From Ceratobasidium sp. AG-K (lineage: Eukaryota; Basidiomycota; Agaricomycetes; Cantharellales; Ceratobasidiaceae), in assembly GCA_037039685.1 (NCBI GenBank), contig JAWNGF010000016.1:496001-560000 (forward strand): DNA of 64,000 nucleotides, read 5' to 3'. Of the stretch, positions 46,764 to 58,673 are shown in pieces. The translations under genes and the position numbers were made by a program. Position 1 is the first letter of the stretch. Each line of letters begins with the position of its first letter. The notes under the pieces were generated by a model. The model saw only the letters and a list, made by a program, of their open reading frames with translations, did not search any database and was not told the origin of the DNA.

Positions 46764-48747
46764 ATGTCCATTCAAGAGGATGCGGGATCACGCCTCTCAA
46801 CACCATTGTCAACAAGGAGAGGACCAAGTAGGGCTGCAAGACCCACAAGTTCCCTCAATGAACAAGATATTGCACAAGCACGGACTGGAGGACCAGCAAG
46901 ATCCTGTCCACAAAGTCAAGCCTCTATGCCTGGAACATTCAACACCAAAAACGTTTCAGTCATTGAGGAAGAGCCTACAATTGTCACCAGGGAACCAGGG
47001 GATATTACCTACAATCCCACACCTGTCACAATTCCAATCCCAAATTCTAACACAAGTCCAGGACCCTCACGTCCACTATGGCCCATGGGACCCAGAAGAC
47101 AGTTCTTTGCTCCCCAACCCAAAGCGCATGGGGGCGTATCCCTTGTCCCTATCAGGCCACCACCCACGCCACACATCTCTCATGCTCCCCAAGTACCCCA
47201 GATTGGAGGAACTATTACTAATGCCAGTCCAATCCCAATAAGTTCTCAGGCTGTGACACCCGTAAACCCAGCACCACCATATGTACCACAAGGGTATTCC
47301 CAGCAACCAACAGCAACTGAGGACCAAGGCGCCCACAGGGTTCCCAGCTCAAGTTCTAGCTCTAGCAGCAGAACTGTGATTAGCAATCTTGATGACCTTG
47401 ATGATCTTCAGCTCAGAAGACACAACACACTTCTAAGGGTCATTGACAGAATGAGAGTAATGATCAATAGAAGGCTCAACGGGTTAGAACAATCCACACA
47501 AGTATTGGCTAACAACCAACAAATCTTCAACGATTCCATCAACACCCTACAAGGAACCCTCACGGACATCCTTAATGCCATGCAAAACAGCAAACACAAC
47601 AGCTTCCTGGTTGGACAGGAGGTGATCCGCCTGAGAAACAAAGTCACAAACACGCAAGGACTTGTGAATAATGTACAGGAAGATCTCAACACCATGAGGC
47701 AGGGACAATTAGCCTGGAATGAGGCACTCACCCAAGGGATAGAAGAACTCAGGGGAGATGGAAGGATCACCATTGAACAAATTAACAACATCCAGGAGGC
47801 CATCAACAACATGTGCAAACAGATGGATGAAGCGTCCCTACATGCTGTATCTCCCCCCCACCCTGAAGCAGAATCTACCAGAATAGACAAATTGGAACAA
47901 AGTCTTTGTCAACTCACAGAAAATCCCAACAACAGGAGGGAAACTAGGTGTCCAAAAGTAACTAGACCAGAAGCTTTTGATGGGAAGAAAGGAGAAGGAG
48001 CAGAAATGTTCATCACCCAGATGGAAAGCTACTTTGTCAGGTTGGGCGACCAATACAGTTTGGGACAAGAACAAATTAGAGAAGCATTAGCCAATTTCAA
48101 ATCGGATAACAGATCTGCTACACATTGGGTGCAGGTGTTACTCCGATCTATGAACAATGGAGTTCCAGACCCAAACCTAATGTCATGGGAAACGTTCAAA
48201 ACACACTTTGTGGAGCAATTCAGTGATGCTAACAAGAAGGCCAAGGCGGAGGCCAATATCCAAAAAAGCAAGCAGGTCAACTCAGTGGCAAGTTATGCGA
48301 CAGAATTCCGCTTTCACATGGTCAATGTGAATTGCGGGGGAAGAAGCTCTTATCAACCAATGTGAAGAAGGACTCAAGCCGGAAATCACAACAGAATTGG
48401 CACAATTTGAACTCTCCCTTATCAACGAGGACAGAACCAAAAGGCGCCTTAACCTTAATCAATGGATCACTCTTGCAATTTCCATTGATCAGAAGTTGCA
48501 ACAGATCAAGGCCTCTACCAGAAAGAGGACACCTCAATCAACCACTAGCAGACAAACCTCTATGAAGCAGTTGCCAGACAAAGTATACAAGGCAAGGATA
48601 GCATCAAACCAATGTCTGAAGTGCAGACAAGAAGGTCATTGTTCACTCAAATGTTTGTCCAAGGAATGGATAACAACCAAACCCAATGTAAAAGGAAGAG
48701 AAGCAACAATCATTGAGGAATCGGGAAAAGAAGGGGTCTCCCTCTAA
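46764..48747 (+). pseudogene. Element B gag, one frameshift
   Basis: ATG at 46764 (MSIQEDAGSRLSTPLSTRRG). The frame runs open to 48365, but family continuity is lost near 48337, where a run of five G (GCGGGGGAAG) is one base too long. After skipping it the next frame continues EEALINQCEEGLKPEITTEL and RRLNLNQWITLAISIDQKLQ, then the zinc knuckle CLKCRQEGHCSLKC and the terminal TAA (48745-48747). The N-terminal third is Pro/Ser-rich, the middle strongly helical (VNNVQEDLNTMRQGQLAWNE), and the capsid-like part includes WETFKTHFVEQFSDANKKAK. Confidence 0.88.
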
Positions 48748-48749
48748 CT

Positions 48750-51700
48750 GTGTGTGGAGAGACCAAAGAACCGGCAGCGGAAACAATGTACTTTAGAGCA
48801 ACAAACGAATCAACCATTGTGTACACAAGCACCGCCAAAATCACAGAACCAATCCCTACTCTCCTCAATTCAGGAGCATCAAAAAACTTCATGGACATCT
48901 CTTGGGCTCACTCCAACAATATCCCACTCATTGAACTTTCCACTCCATGTAAAGTAATTGGCATCCAGGGAAAGGAACTCTTGCACCAAATACAATTCAA
49001 AGCCAAGCTAAAACTGGACGTAGAAGGAAGAACCTTCAAACAAATCTTCTTTGCTATGCCTACCGGGGAAACCAAGCTCATCTTAGGACTAGAGTGGTTA
49101 GAAGAAGCAAACCCCATTATTGACTGGAAAACAAAGCATGTATCATGGCAACCAGAACCCATACAGGCAAGAACAGCCTCAATAGACGACCTACCAGAAG
49201 AATTCAAAGAATTTGCTGATGTGTTCAGGGAGGAAAAATTCAAGAGGATTCCGGATCAGCGTCCACACAACTGTGCCATTGACTTTAGGGAAGGGGTTGA
49301 ACTTCAAAAACTGGCCAGACCAATCCCACTCTTGCCAGCTGAATCAATTGCACTAAGGGAATACCTGGATGAGGAAATTGCAACTGGAAAGATTTGACCT
49401 AGCAAATCACCTATTGCATCACCTTGTTTCTTTGTAAAGAAACCAATTGATCCAAAAAACCCAGGAGCAGTACGCCAATTACAACTTGTTCAAGATCTCA
49501 GAGGAGTAAACGCCATTACAAAGGACAACAGATTCCCAATGCCATTAATGGAGGATCTTTTGGACAAAATCAAGGGCGCAAAAAATTTTTCCAAGCTCAA
49601 TCTGCACATGGGGTTCAACAATATCAGAATCAGGGAAGCGGACGAATGGAAGACAGCCTTCAGAACCAAGGAAGGCCTGTTCAAATACATTGTCATGCCA
49701 TTTGGACTAAAAAACGCGCCTGCCATATCCCAAAGATACATGAACCATATCTTCCATGACCTTATCAATGTATGTGTCATAGTATACATTGACGACATCC
49801 TGGTCTTCTCTAAAAACAGAAGCCAACATACTGTGGATGTCAGGAAGGTGTTGAAGATCTTACTGGATGAAAACCTATTTGCAAAGCTCCCAAAATGCGA
49901 ATTCTTTGTCACCAAGTTAACATATACTGGACTTTGAATCAGTGATTTGGGCATCTCAATGGAGGAAGAGAAGGTCAAGGCAATAAAGGAATGGAAGGAA
50001 CCAAAGACGGTCAAGCAGGTTCAAGCATTCCTAGGATTTGCAAATTTCTACCAAAGATTTGTACCCAATTTTAGCCAATTAGCAAAGCCCTTGACAACCC
50101 TGACAAGAAAGGATAACAAATGGGAGTGGGAGAAGGATCAACAGGAAGCTTTTGATGCCCTGAAAGCAGAAATTAGCAAGGAACCCACACTACAGCACCC
50201 TGACCCGGACAAGCCCTTTTTCCTGGAAATGGATGCAAGTGGAGTAGCAATGGGGGCAATTCTGTCTCAAAGACAAGACGATGGCTACCTACACCCTATA
50301 GCATTCCTGTCAAAATCCTTCAACAAAGCCCAGCTCAACTACGATGTTCATGACAAAGAACTTATGGCAATTAATGAATCACTGACACATTGGAGGCTAT
50401 ACCTTGAGGGAACAAAAAATCCTATCACTATCTACACCAATCACAGGAACCTACAGTTCTGGAAGGAAGCAAGAACGTTCAACTGTTGACACGCAAGATG
50501 GCATCAACTACTAGCTTCCTACAACTTTGATATCACATACCGCCCTGGAATCCTTTCATCTAAACTGGACCTATTGTCAAGACAATCTGACCACGAAGGA
50601 TAGCCCCACACCTGAACAAGTTATGATATCTGCCGAAAAATTTAAAGGATTTATGGGGCAGATGGACACAGACATTATAGTGACCATCAAGGAAGCACAG
50701 GAAACTGATGAAGGACTGGCAAAAATTGAAGAAATCTGCAAATCAAGGGAAATTTTACCAAGAACCCTGCAGCACAGTGCAAAAGATTACGACTTCAAGG
50801 AGGGACTGATATGGTTCAAAGGAAGAATTTATGTTCCAGAAGACAAGGAGGCCAGACTGACCATCATGCGGGTACACCACAACTCTAAGATCACAGGTCA
50901 TCAAGGACTGGCTAGGACCTTGGAACTAATATCAAGAAGATACTTCTGGCCAGGGATGAAGCAAAGCGTAAACAGATACGTGGAATCCTGCAAGACTTGC
51001 CAACGGGCAAGGGGATCAAAATCCATAGTTCTGATCAAGCCGCTAGAAGTTCCAAGAGGGCCTGGGGAAGTTATAGCATTTGACTTTGTGGTTAAATTAC
51101 CAAAGTCCAAAGGGTCGGACAGCATCATGGTAGTAGTGGGCCAATTCTCAAGGATGGCACATTTCATACCCTGCAAGGAATCTCACACGGCAAGCGACCT
51201 TGCAAACCTCTTTGTCACAAATGTTTGGAAGCTTCACGGTTTTCCAAAAAGCACAATCTCAGACTGGGGGACTACTTTCAATTCAAAACTAATGAAAGCC
51301 ATTTACAAGAGAATTGGAACTAGCCCAGGTTTCAGCACAGCCTACCACCCCCAGATGGATGGGATTATGGAAAGAATCAACCAATGGATGGAAGGCGGGC
51401 TATGGTCCTTTGTCAACTACCGGCAGGACAATTGGGCAGACTTGTTACCAATTGCAGAGTTTAGTTATAATCTGCAGAAGCACTGTGTAACAGGTAGTTC
51501 CCCTTTTGCAATTGTCTACAGCAGGGAACCACTGTGGAACATCTCATCAGCAGAAACAACGGTTCCTGAAGCTAACAAAATTACGGAAAAATGGCGTAAC
51601 ATCCACAATGAAGCAATTGCATCAATGGAAAGTCAAAGGCTCCTGGAAGAAAGACCAAAAAACAAGTATCAAGAGGGAGAACTAGTATGGCTGTTAGGGA

Positions 51701-52665
51701 AAAACATACAAACATAGAGGCCCTCAAAGAAGCTGGATAACAAAAAGCATGGGCCATTTGTTGTGAAACAAAAGATAGGATCACATGCTTATGAACTCAT
51801 TTTGCCTACAACAATGAGGGTACACCCTGTTTTCCACATTGACTTACTCAGCCCTTACAAAGACAACACGGAATTCAAACAAAACCAACCCCAACCGCTG
51901 CTGATCATAACTGAAGAAGGAGAAGAAGAATATGAGGTAGAAAAAATCCTGGACTGGAAGGAAACAAAGGATGGACTTTTCTACAGGGTCAGATGGAAGG
52001 GTTATGGAGACAAAGAAGACACAGAACAAAGGGCAGAAGATTTTGGTCACCTATCCAAGATCATCAAGGACTTTCTATGCCAACACCCCAAGGCCCCTAC
52101 ACCATCTAACTATGTTCCAGGAAAGATAAAAGGGAGGAGGGGCACGGTCAGTAGTGATATCTGCAAAACTTGCTCATACTCTTCTGCCAACTTCCACTTA
52201 TCCGCCCTCAACCTTTTTTGCTCTCCACAATGCCTGCTGTTACCCGCTCCACCATTGCCAACAACCTTGTCCGTGTCCTTGACGGACCAGCATTCGCCAC
52301 GGCAAGGATCCTGGACACCAGAGTGGCCCTCTACGTTTTCAACCAGTCGCAGCAAAGCCCAGGCAGAATGCAGTTCAGGGTGTCAGACGACGTACTCCAC
52401 TCGGACCTGGGGGAGTTCCAATGGGTTGGGAAAAAATGGCCAACATGAATGCAACTCCAACAAAAGGACATCTTCATTTGTTGAGGATGCGCCATGTTCC
52501 AGGTCTTGGAGGTTGTCCTCCTCTCCACCCATATGCTTGGAGTCATTGAATGGGGGCAAGAAGGGGCATACTCAAGCGAGTGGGTACCAGGGTACAACAG
52601 AAGACAGCCAATGCTCCGACCCAAGTGGAACAACACCTGGGATGCCAACTTCAAAAGGGACCTGA
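48750..52665 (+). pseudogene. Element B pol with stops, one frameshift and a mutated RT Asp
   Basis: Overlaps gag in the -1 frame. Protease: LNSGASKNFM, where Asp of the usual DSG is Asn. RT: FSKLNLHMGFNNI, where the first catalytic Asp is Asn; MPFGLKNAPAIS; VYIDDILVFS intact. Stops TGA at 49395, 49935 and 50487, mostly at expected Arg. A +1 shift lies at about 50595, after [10 protein letters not shown]; the next frame continues SPTPEQVMISAEKFKGF through integrase (GHQGLARTLELISRRYFWPG, FDFVVKLPKS, SDWGTTFNSK, MERINQWMEG), then TAG at 51715 and the chromodomain EYEVEKILDWKETKDGLFYR, VRWKGYGDKEDTEQ. Not functional. Confidence 0.9.
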
Positions 52666-52994
52666 GCAACTGGAAGTTGGAGAGGGGCAGATACCAGAGG
52701 GAGAAGTTTGCTTGGTCACCAAACTGGTGGAAATGGGAGGACGCAGACGTGTCAGCATGGAAGGAAGGAGAACTGGACATGGGACAGTGGGATGAGGAGT
52801 TTGTGGAGGCCCAGAAGAGGGTTTGGGACTGGTCCAAGGCTGACTGGACAAAGGAGGAAACATGGGAAGAGTGGGAGAAGTTCTTGGACAAACTGGGTAA
52901 CACTGTTTTCAACCCCATTGATTTGACCATTGAAGAGGACAAGGGGCTGGAAGAGCACTTGCTTGCCAAAAGCAAGGATTGCAAGATCCAGTAA
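52230..52994 (+). pseudogene. Element B ORF3 after pol, Trp-rich protein of unknown function
   Basis: Begins ACAATGCCTGC (MPAVTRSTIANNLVRVLDGP) in the -1 frame relative to pol, exactly as in element A. It stays in one frame for 254 codons to TAA 52992-52994, interrupted only by TGA at 52446 and 52482, both plausible CGA-derived. The first 75 residues look like a small beta-rich fold (ATARILDTRVALYVFN, MQFRVSDDVLHSDLGEFQWV). The C-terminal half is Trp-rich and charged (WKLERGRYQREKFAWSPNWW, WDWSKADWTKEETWEEWEKF). No TM or signal peptide is convincing, so an envelope role is not supported. It ends about 40 bp before the 3' LTR. Confidence 0.6.
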
Positions 52995-53036
52995 AGCCCA
53001 TCCAGGTCCCCTAGATGGACTCTTAAGGGGGAGTAA

Positions 53037-53495
53037 TGTCGTGAGCCAGCTCCCTCCATTGGACTTGCCTGTTGCCTTGCCCACCTGTACTTTGCCTGGT
53101 GCCGTGTTTCCATTTCCGTTTGCCATGTTGCCACCTTCTTGTGGTTCCTTCTGTTACACTGTGTAACGCGGCTGTGCTTTTGTATGAGTCATGTCTGTTC
53201 ATACAGCATGACTCACATGGGCACTCCTGATTGGTAGACTGTTATGACTCATGTGGCTGCGCATTGTATGACTTGGCCACTTTGTGTATATATATATAGA
53301 GGACCAACAAGCCTGGTAACCCCAGCTTGTTTTGTCTCATCAAACATCCCCTTTGAGTGACACATTGAACCACCCCTACCCTTAAGAGTCTACAGCCACT
53401 TAAGTGTGGTGCAATTCAAGAGGTCTCTTAGGTCTTAGTGCCATCCACTCTCCATCACAGCTTGTCTCACAGCCCTCAAGAAGAAGCTTACAACA
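53037..53495 (+). repeat. Element B 3' LTR (inversion breakpoint)
   Basis: TGTCGTGAGCCAGC ... AGCTTACAACA, 459 bp, preceded by a polypurine tract (TTAAGGGGGAGTAA). Its right flank is directly the truncated chromodomain of element C, with no match to B's left duplication. Confidence 0.88.
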
Positions 53496-56400
53496 TATCT
53501 TTGCTTGGTGGATATCCCTTCCACCAGATTACATATTTGAGTCCTTCCTTTGTTTCCTTCCAGTCCACAATCTCCTTGACTTCATAAACTTCTTTGTCTT
53601 CCTCTGTTTCTATGGGTGGTGGTTGCATTTGGTTCCTGTTGAACTCCTTGTCTTCCTTGTATTTCCATAGCTGATCAATATGGAAGATGTTATGTTTCTT
53701 GATAGATTTGGGAAGTTCAATTTTGTATGCATGGGAAGAGATTGCCCTTGTGACCTTGAAGGGACCTAATTTCTTGTCATCAAGCTTCTTCATTGGTCGC
53801 TTCATCTTGAAATTTGTGCTAAGCACCCAAACAAGGTTGCCTGGCTCATATTTTTCCCTGGGTTCCTTTGCCTGATCTTCATGGAATTGCATTGCCACTG
53901 TTGCTTCTTTCCTTGCTTCTTCCATTTGCTCTTGTAGGTTTCTGGCCAAAGGATTCTGAACATTGGCATCCACTATATTCCACCTAGGGTGGAATCCATA
54001 GTTAATTTGAAAGGAGTCTTGCCTGTGGTTCTGTTGACATGATTATTGTAGCAAAATTCCGCAATAGGTAGCCATTGTGCCCAATTATCCTGTCTGTAGT
54101 TGATGAAAGCCCTAAGAAACCCTTCAAGCCACTGGTTTACTCATTCTGACTGTCCATCAGTCTGAGGGTGGAATGCTGGACTGAATGAAGGGTTGATTCC
54201 AAGTTTTTCATAAAGGCAGCATAGGAAGTGACTGTTGAAGGTGGTACCTCTGTTGGAAATTGTTCACTTGGGTAAACCATGAAGCTTCCAAACATTTGAC
54301 AGAAACAGATCTGCAACCCCTTCTGCCATAGTTGCTTCTTTGCAAGGGATGAAATGCGCCATTTTGCTGTGTTGATCTACCACTACCAGGATACTGTCCC
54401 ACCCAGCTGATTTGGGTAGTTTGACAATGAAGTCATAGCTGATGTCTTCCCAAGGATGTGGTGCTATAGGTAATGGTTTTGCTGGTACCAAATGCATGTG
54501 CCCCTTGCTTCTTTGGCATGTTTTGCAGGAGTCTATGTATCTGTTGAATGTTGCTTTCATTCCTGGCCAGTAATATCGCCTTGAGAGCAGTTCTAGGGTT
54601 CTTGCTTGCCCCTGGTGACCAGCAGTTGGTGAATCATGATGTTGTCATAGTAATTCCAGGTGCAGATCCTTATCTTCTGGAACATAGATTGCACCCTTGT
54701 ACCACAGGAGTCCCTCCAGTATTTTGTAATCCTTGAACTGCTTCCTGACACTAGGGGGAAGGTTTGCCCTGTCTTTGACTGCTAGGACAAGTGTGGTAAG
54801 CAATTTGTCTTCCTCTTGTGCTTCTGTGATTTCTGCAATAATGTCCCTTCCTAATTCTGCTGCAAAACCTTTGAATCTTTCCTGATGTATCATGATCTGT
54901 TCTGCATTTGGTATATCATGATGTTCAGAACGTCTGGACAAGAGATCTGGTTTGCTGGAAAGTTTCCCTGGTTGGTAGTGTATTTCAAAGTTAAAAGACA
55001 CCAATTCTTGGTACCATCTGTTATGTCATTGGTTAAAGGTTTTTGCTGTTTGCCAGTAGGTCAGGTTCCTATGATCCAAATAGACCGTAATTGGTTCCCT
55101 AGTTCCTTCCTGGTGTAATCTCCAGTGCTTCAGGGCTGTAATGATGGCTAAAAGTTCCTTGTCATGCGTGTCATAGTTCATTTGTGGTGCTGTGAAACTC
55201 TGTGATAAGAAACCAATTGGGTGTAGGTACCCATTGTCCTGTTGTTGTGAGAGAATCATCCCCATTGCCACCCCTGATGCATCTGTTTCAAGAAAGTAGG
55301 GTTTGGCAGGGTTGGGATGTGCCAATACTGGATCCTTAGTTACTGCTGATTTGAGTTTATCAAAGGCCTGTTGCTGTTCCACACCCCATTCCCACTTTTG
55401 TTCCTTTCTGGTGAGTTTGGTTAATGGCTTGACAATACTGCTGAAGTTTTGCACAAATTGTTGGTAGAAATTTGCAAAGCCTAAGAAGGCCTGTACTTGT
55501 TTGGCTGTCTTTGGGATGCACCATTCCAAAATTGCCTTAATTTTGTCCTTTTCCATAGAAATTCCTTCAGGGGTGATGACTATTCCAACAAAGGTGACTG
55601 TGGTGATAAAGAATTTGCATTTTGTGATCTTCAGGAAGAGGTTGTTTTCTTCTAATTGCTTCAGTACCTCCCTGACATCTTTTATGTGTTGTTCCTGGTC
55701 TTTTGAGAAGATGAGAATGTCATTGATGTAGATCACTGCTGAAATGTCCTTTATGTCATGGAAGATTTTGTCCATCATCCTTTGGAAGATTGCTGGAGTG
55801 TTCATGAGTCCAAATGGCATGACCCTGTATTCATAGTGTTCTTCCTTGGTTCTAAACACTGTTTTCCATTGATTGCTTTCTTTGATTTGAATGTTATTGA
55901 AGCCTTGCCATAAGTCCAATTTTGAAAAAATTTTAGCTTCCTTTAATTTTTCCAGAAGGTCTTCTTGTAGTGGTAGAGGGAATTGATCGGGTATAGTGAT
56001 CTTATTGACTCCTCTCAGGTCAACTACTAGTTGCAAAAGTTCTTCTAGTGTCATAGGTTCTGAGTTTTCATCTTGATGCTTCTTAACAAAGAAAGCTGGC
56101 AATGCAATGGGTGATTTGCTTGGTACAATCTTGCCTGCTGCTAGTTCCTCCTCTATATGTTTCCTAAGGACTCATGTTTCCATTGGAGAACATGGATAAG
56201 TTTGTGCTGGTTTAGGTAGTTCTGTATCTGGCCTAAAATTGATTTTGCAATCCCATTCCCTGCGTGGTGGTAATTCCTTAAAAAGTTCCTTGCTGAAAAC
56301 CTTTTTGAAGTCTTGGGACTCTTCTGGTCTTTCTGTTAAATGTGCTGCTTTTGCTTTGATGGGTTCCTTTTGCCAAGTAATTTCCTTTGTTTCCCAGTTT

Positions 56401-56760
56401 ATTTCAGGGTTGGCTTCTGATAGCCATGTCATTCCTAGAATTAGAGGGGATTCTCCAGTTGGCACAACATAGCATTGTTCTGTGAAACTTTTTCCCAAGA
56501 TCTCAAAGGTGAGGTGGACCTTGTACCAAACAATTGATGGTAGTTTTTTTCCAATTATTCCTATGACTTCTCTTGCTTTCAGTAGTTTGATAAGGGGGAT
56601 AGAATCTTTTTGGCAGAAGGTGATATCAATAAAGTTCTTTGTTGATCCAGAATCAATAAGGGTGGGAGTGGGATCCATGATTCCCTTGATCTGAGTTGAG
56701 ACAAGTGGTGATTCATTTGTTGCTCTATAGTACATTTGTTTCCTCAAGATCAAGGGTGTA
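53496..56760 (-). pseudogene. Element C pol, truncated and mutated
   Basis: Protease LIDSGSTKNFIDITF. RT: DLRGVNKITIPDQFPLPL, FSKLDLWQGFNNIQI, MPFGLMNTPAIFQ; the YIDD motif reads YINDILIF, so the first Asp is lost. RNase H: ETDASGVAMG, THDKELLAIITAL. Integrase: GHQGQARTLELLSRRYYWPG, CKTCQRSKGH, ISYDFIVKLPKSA, then SNRGTTFNSH where SDRGT is expected. TGA stops occur at expected Arg, for example FNQ-stop-HNRWYQE, LELL-stop-QHHDSP and GQSE-stop-VNQW. The chromodomain starts VYEVKEIVDWKETKEGLKYV and is cut after WWKGYPPSKD by the LTR. Asp-to-Asn changes are also C-to-T type on the opposite strand. Confidence 0.9.
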
Positions 56761-56791
56761 TGGGTAGCATCTCACATGGAAGCAGAGCACC

Positions 56792-58468
56792 CTAGACTTT
56801 TCCTGACTCCTTTTCACTGTTGCTAGTTTCTTCCAAATCTCCTGCTTTGGCCTTTTCCCTCCCTTTGGTAGATGGAATGTCTTGGTCCTTCCATCCATTT
56901 TTGCATTGTCACACAAAGTGTTCCTTTGATCTGCATTTGATGCAGGCTCCCTCCTGGTGGCAACACTTCTTGGTTTCTTCAGGGACTAATTTTGGTTTCT
57001 CACCTTGAATTCTTCCATTTTGACTTGTTTGCCCTTTGTTGCCTTGTCCAGTTTGATTGCTTCCTGAACCTCCATATCCTCTGATGTATGTTGATCTATA
57101 CCCTTGTTTTGCTTTGAGCATTTGGTCCACTTTAATGGTTGCTGTCACAAGTCCTTCAAAATTTAGGTTTCTGATGTTGTCACTCATCAGGGATAGGGCG
57201 TCTAGTTCTGCTAGCAATTCTAGGGCTAGTCCTTGTTTAAAGGCTTCTTTGTATGCTGCATCTCCAATGTTGGTCAGGGCATTGTAGCTTCTGAACTCCA
57301 TGATGTAGGAAGTGAGAGCATTGTCAATAGGACCCTTCATTTGAATTGTCATGAGTTTCCTGGAAGCCTGTTGTTTTGCCATTGGATCACTAAAGTTGAG
57401 GAGAAAGTCTTTCTTCATGTTTGACCAGGAGTAAATTGCATTGGTGTTGCTAGTAGAGGAAGGGTTTTTGTTGATTCTTTCAAGATGATTGAAAGCCCAT
57501 GCTTTTGCTACCTTGTGTTCCATGTTGCTGAGGAATGTAGTAATCTTCTTCTGATTGTTATTGAAGATCTGTCCATGGATGTTGAAGTATGTTTTCATCA
57601 AGGTAATGAATTGTTCTGCTCCTGTTCCTCTTTTTCCATTGTATGCTTCTGGTTTTTTGACAATTGTCAATCGATCCTTGCTTTTGGTGACATCGTTTGC
57701 TATATCCTTATAGATGCTGAAGTGTTTGCTACAAGTTGTGTTGGGCTTCTTTTCTTCTTTTGCAGAAGTTTGTATCTTTTGCCTAATTGTCTTGGTTGAT
57801 CCTCCAGACCCTGCTTCTCCTGTCCTGACACTTTCTTGATCTGATTCTGGGTACTGGTATTCTTCAAGGGGAAAGGTTGTTGTCTTTCTTGGTGTTTCCA
57901 GGAGAGGTGCTGTAATCCTGGAGGTTCTAGGTGTTGTAGATTCTTTGCCATGTGTGCCTTGTTCAGTGTCTTCCTCCTCCTTTGGTTCTAGCATTTTTGC
58001 TATACTATTTACAACATTTAGGATTTGCTCTATTTCTTTGTTTTGTGCATGAATGTTGCTTTTTGTGGCTCCTGTTTCTTGAAGGCAATAGACACCTGTT
58101 TGTAAGGTTTGGACATCTTCTCCTGTTTCCTTCATATCTTGTCAAATTTGAAGAAAAGATGCATCAAGTATGTGTACTAATCAACCCATTGTATGGTTGA
58201 AGAGTTCTTGCACCTGTGCTAGTGTTGTGAAGGTTTCCTGGGCCACTGGTATTCCTACAATTTGTTCTAGTGTCTTGTCTCCTTGCTGTCCTGGTCCAGA
58301 TCCTTCTAAATCCACCATTGTAAGTTCAGGAAGATTTATTGATCCCATGGCCAGAGTTGCCATTGGGTTGGGTCTTGTAGTTCTTTCTCTTGGTCTTAAG
58401 GGATTGGTCCATCCTTCTTTGGGCTGAGCCATTTGGGGTGGATTCCTTCTTGATTCTTGCAAAGCCAT
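56792..58468 (-). pseudogene. Element C gag with stops
   Basis: Starts MALQESRRNPPQMAQPKEGW at ATG 58468. TGA stops follow HTMG and FLQI, then the frame is open through EAYNGKRGTGAEQFITLMKT, KKDFLLNFSDPMAKQQASRK and FRSYNALTNIGDAAYKEAFK. The zinc knuckle reads CIKCRSKEHFV-stop-QC: the C-X2-C-X4-H-X4-C spacing is kept only if the TGA was an amino-acid codon, CGA by one C-to-T change. Gag ends at TAG 56794-56792; pol overlaps in the -1 frame. Confidence 0.88.
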
Positions 58469-58659
58469 GGATTTGCCTTGGTATTACTATCCTTTGGATG
58501 AGCCTGACGTCAAGTAGATATTGATTGCCGAAAAAATAAGGTTCAAAAATTTGATGTGGTGTCTGAGTGCATGGGAACAAAAAAACTAGTGGTTGCCCAA
58601 GTTGCCACAAGACCTTTGAGGGCACTATGATGTCTGTTGACTATTTTCCTTGTGGAATA

Positions 58660-58671
58660 ATCTTGTTTTGC
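58660..58671 (-). promoter_or_regulatory. Element C self-primer binding site
   Basis: On the minus strand GCAAAACAAGAT, 2 bp after the LTR, perfectly complementary (12/12) to ATCTTGTTTTGC in the LTR (58866-58855), which lies downstream of a TATATAAT box. Confidence 0.8.
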
Positions 58672-58673
58672 AA

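Larger units (their letters stand above)
46283..53495 (+). mobile_element. Ty3 chromovirus, element B, inserted in the 3' LTR of element A
   Basis: 5' LTR 46283-46741 and 3' LTR 53037-53495 (459 bp each) enclose gag, pol and an extra ORF. The left target duplication is TCTGT (46278-46282). The right flank of the 3' LTR is TATCT, not TCTGT; the matching TCTGT is at 61625-61629 inverted, next to another B-type LTR. The 3' LTR resembles that distal LTR (CCATTGGAC, TCTCATCAAA, ACACATTG) more than the 5' LTR of the same element. Coding sequence has one 1-bp insertion in gag, one in pol, and several stops. Confidence 0.9.

Noticed and set aside
45047..52994. Calling the post-pol ORFs envelope genes
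   Set aside because: Position is env-like, but neither has a signal peptide, a convincing TM anchor or a fusion-peptide-like stretch. Described as unknown instead.
53496..53500. Absence of a matching 5-bp duplication at the B 3' LTR as proof that B is not a unit
   Set aside because: Both LTRs, polypurine tract, gag, pol and ORF3 are collinear, and the missing TCTGT is found at the distal LTR, which the inversion explains.
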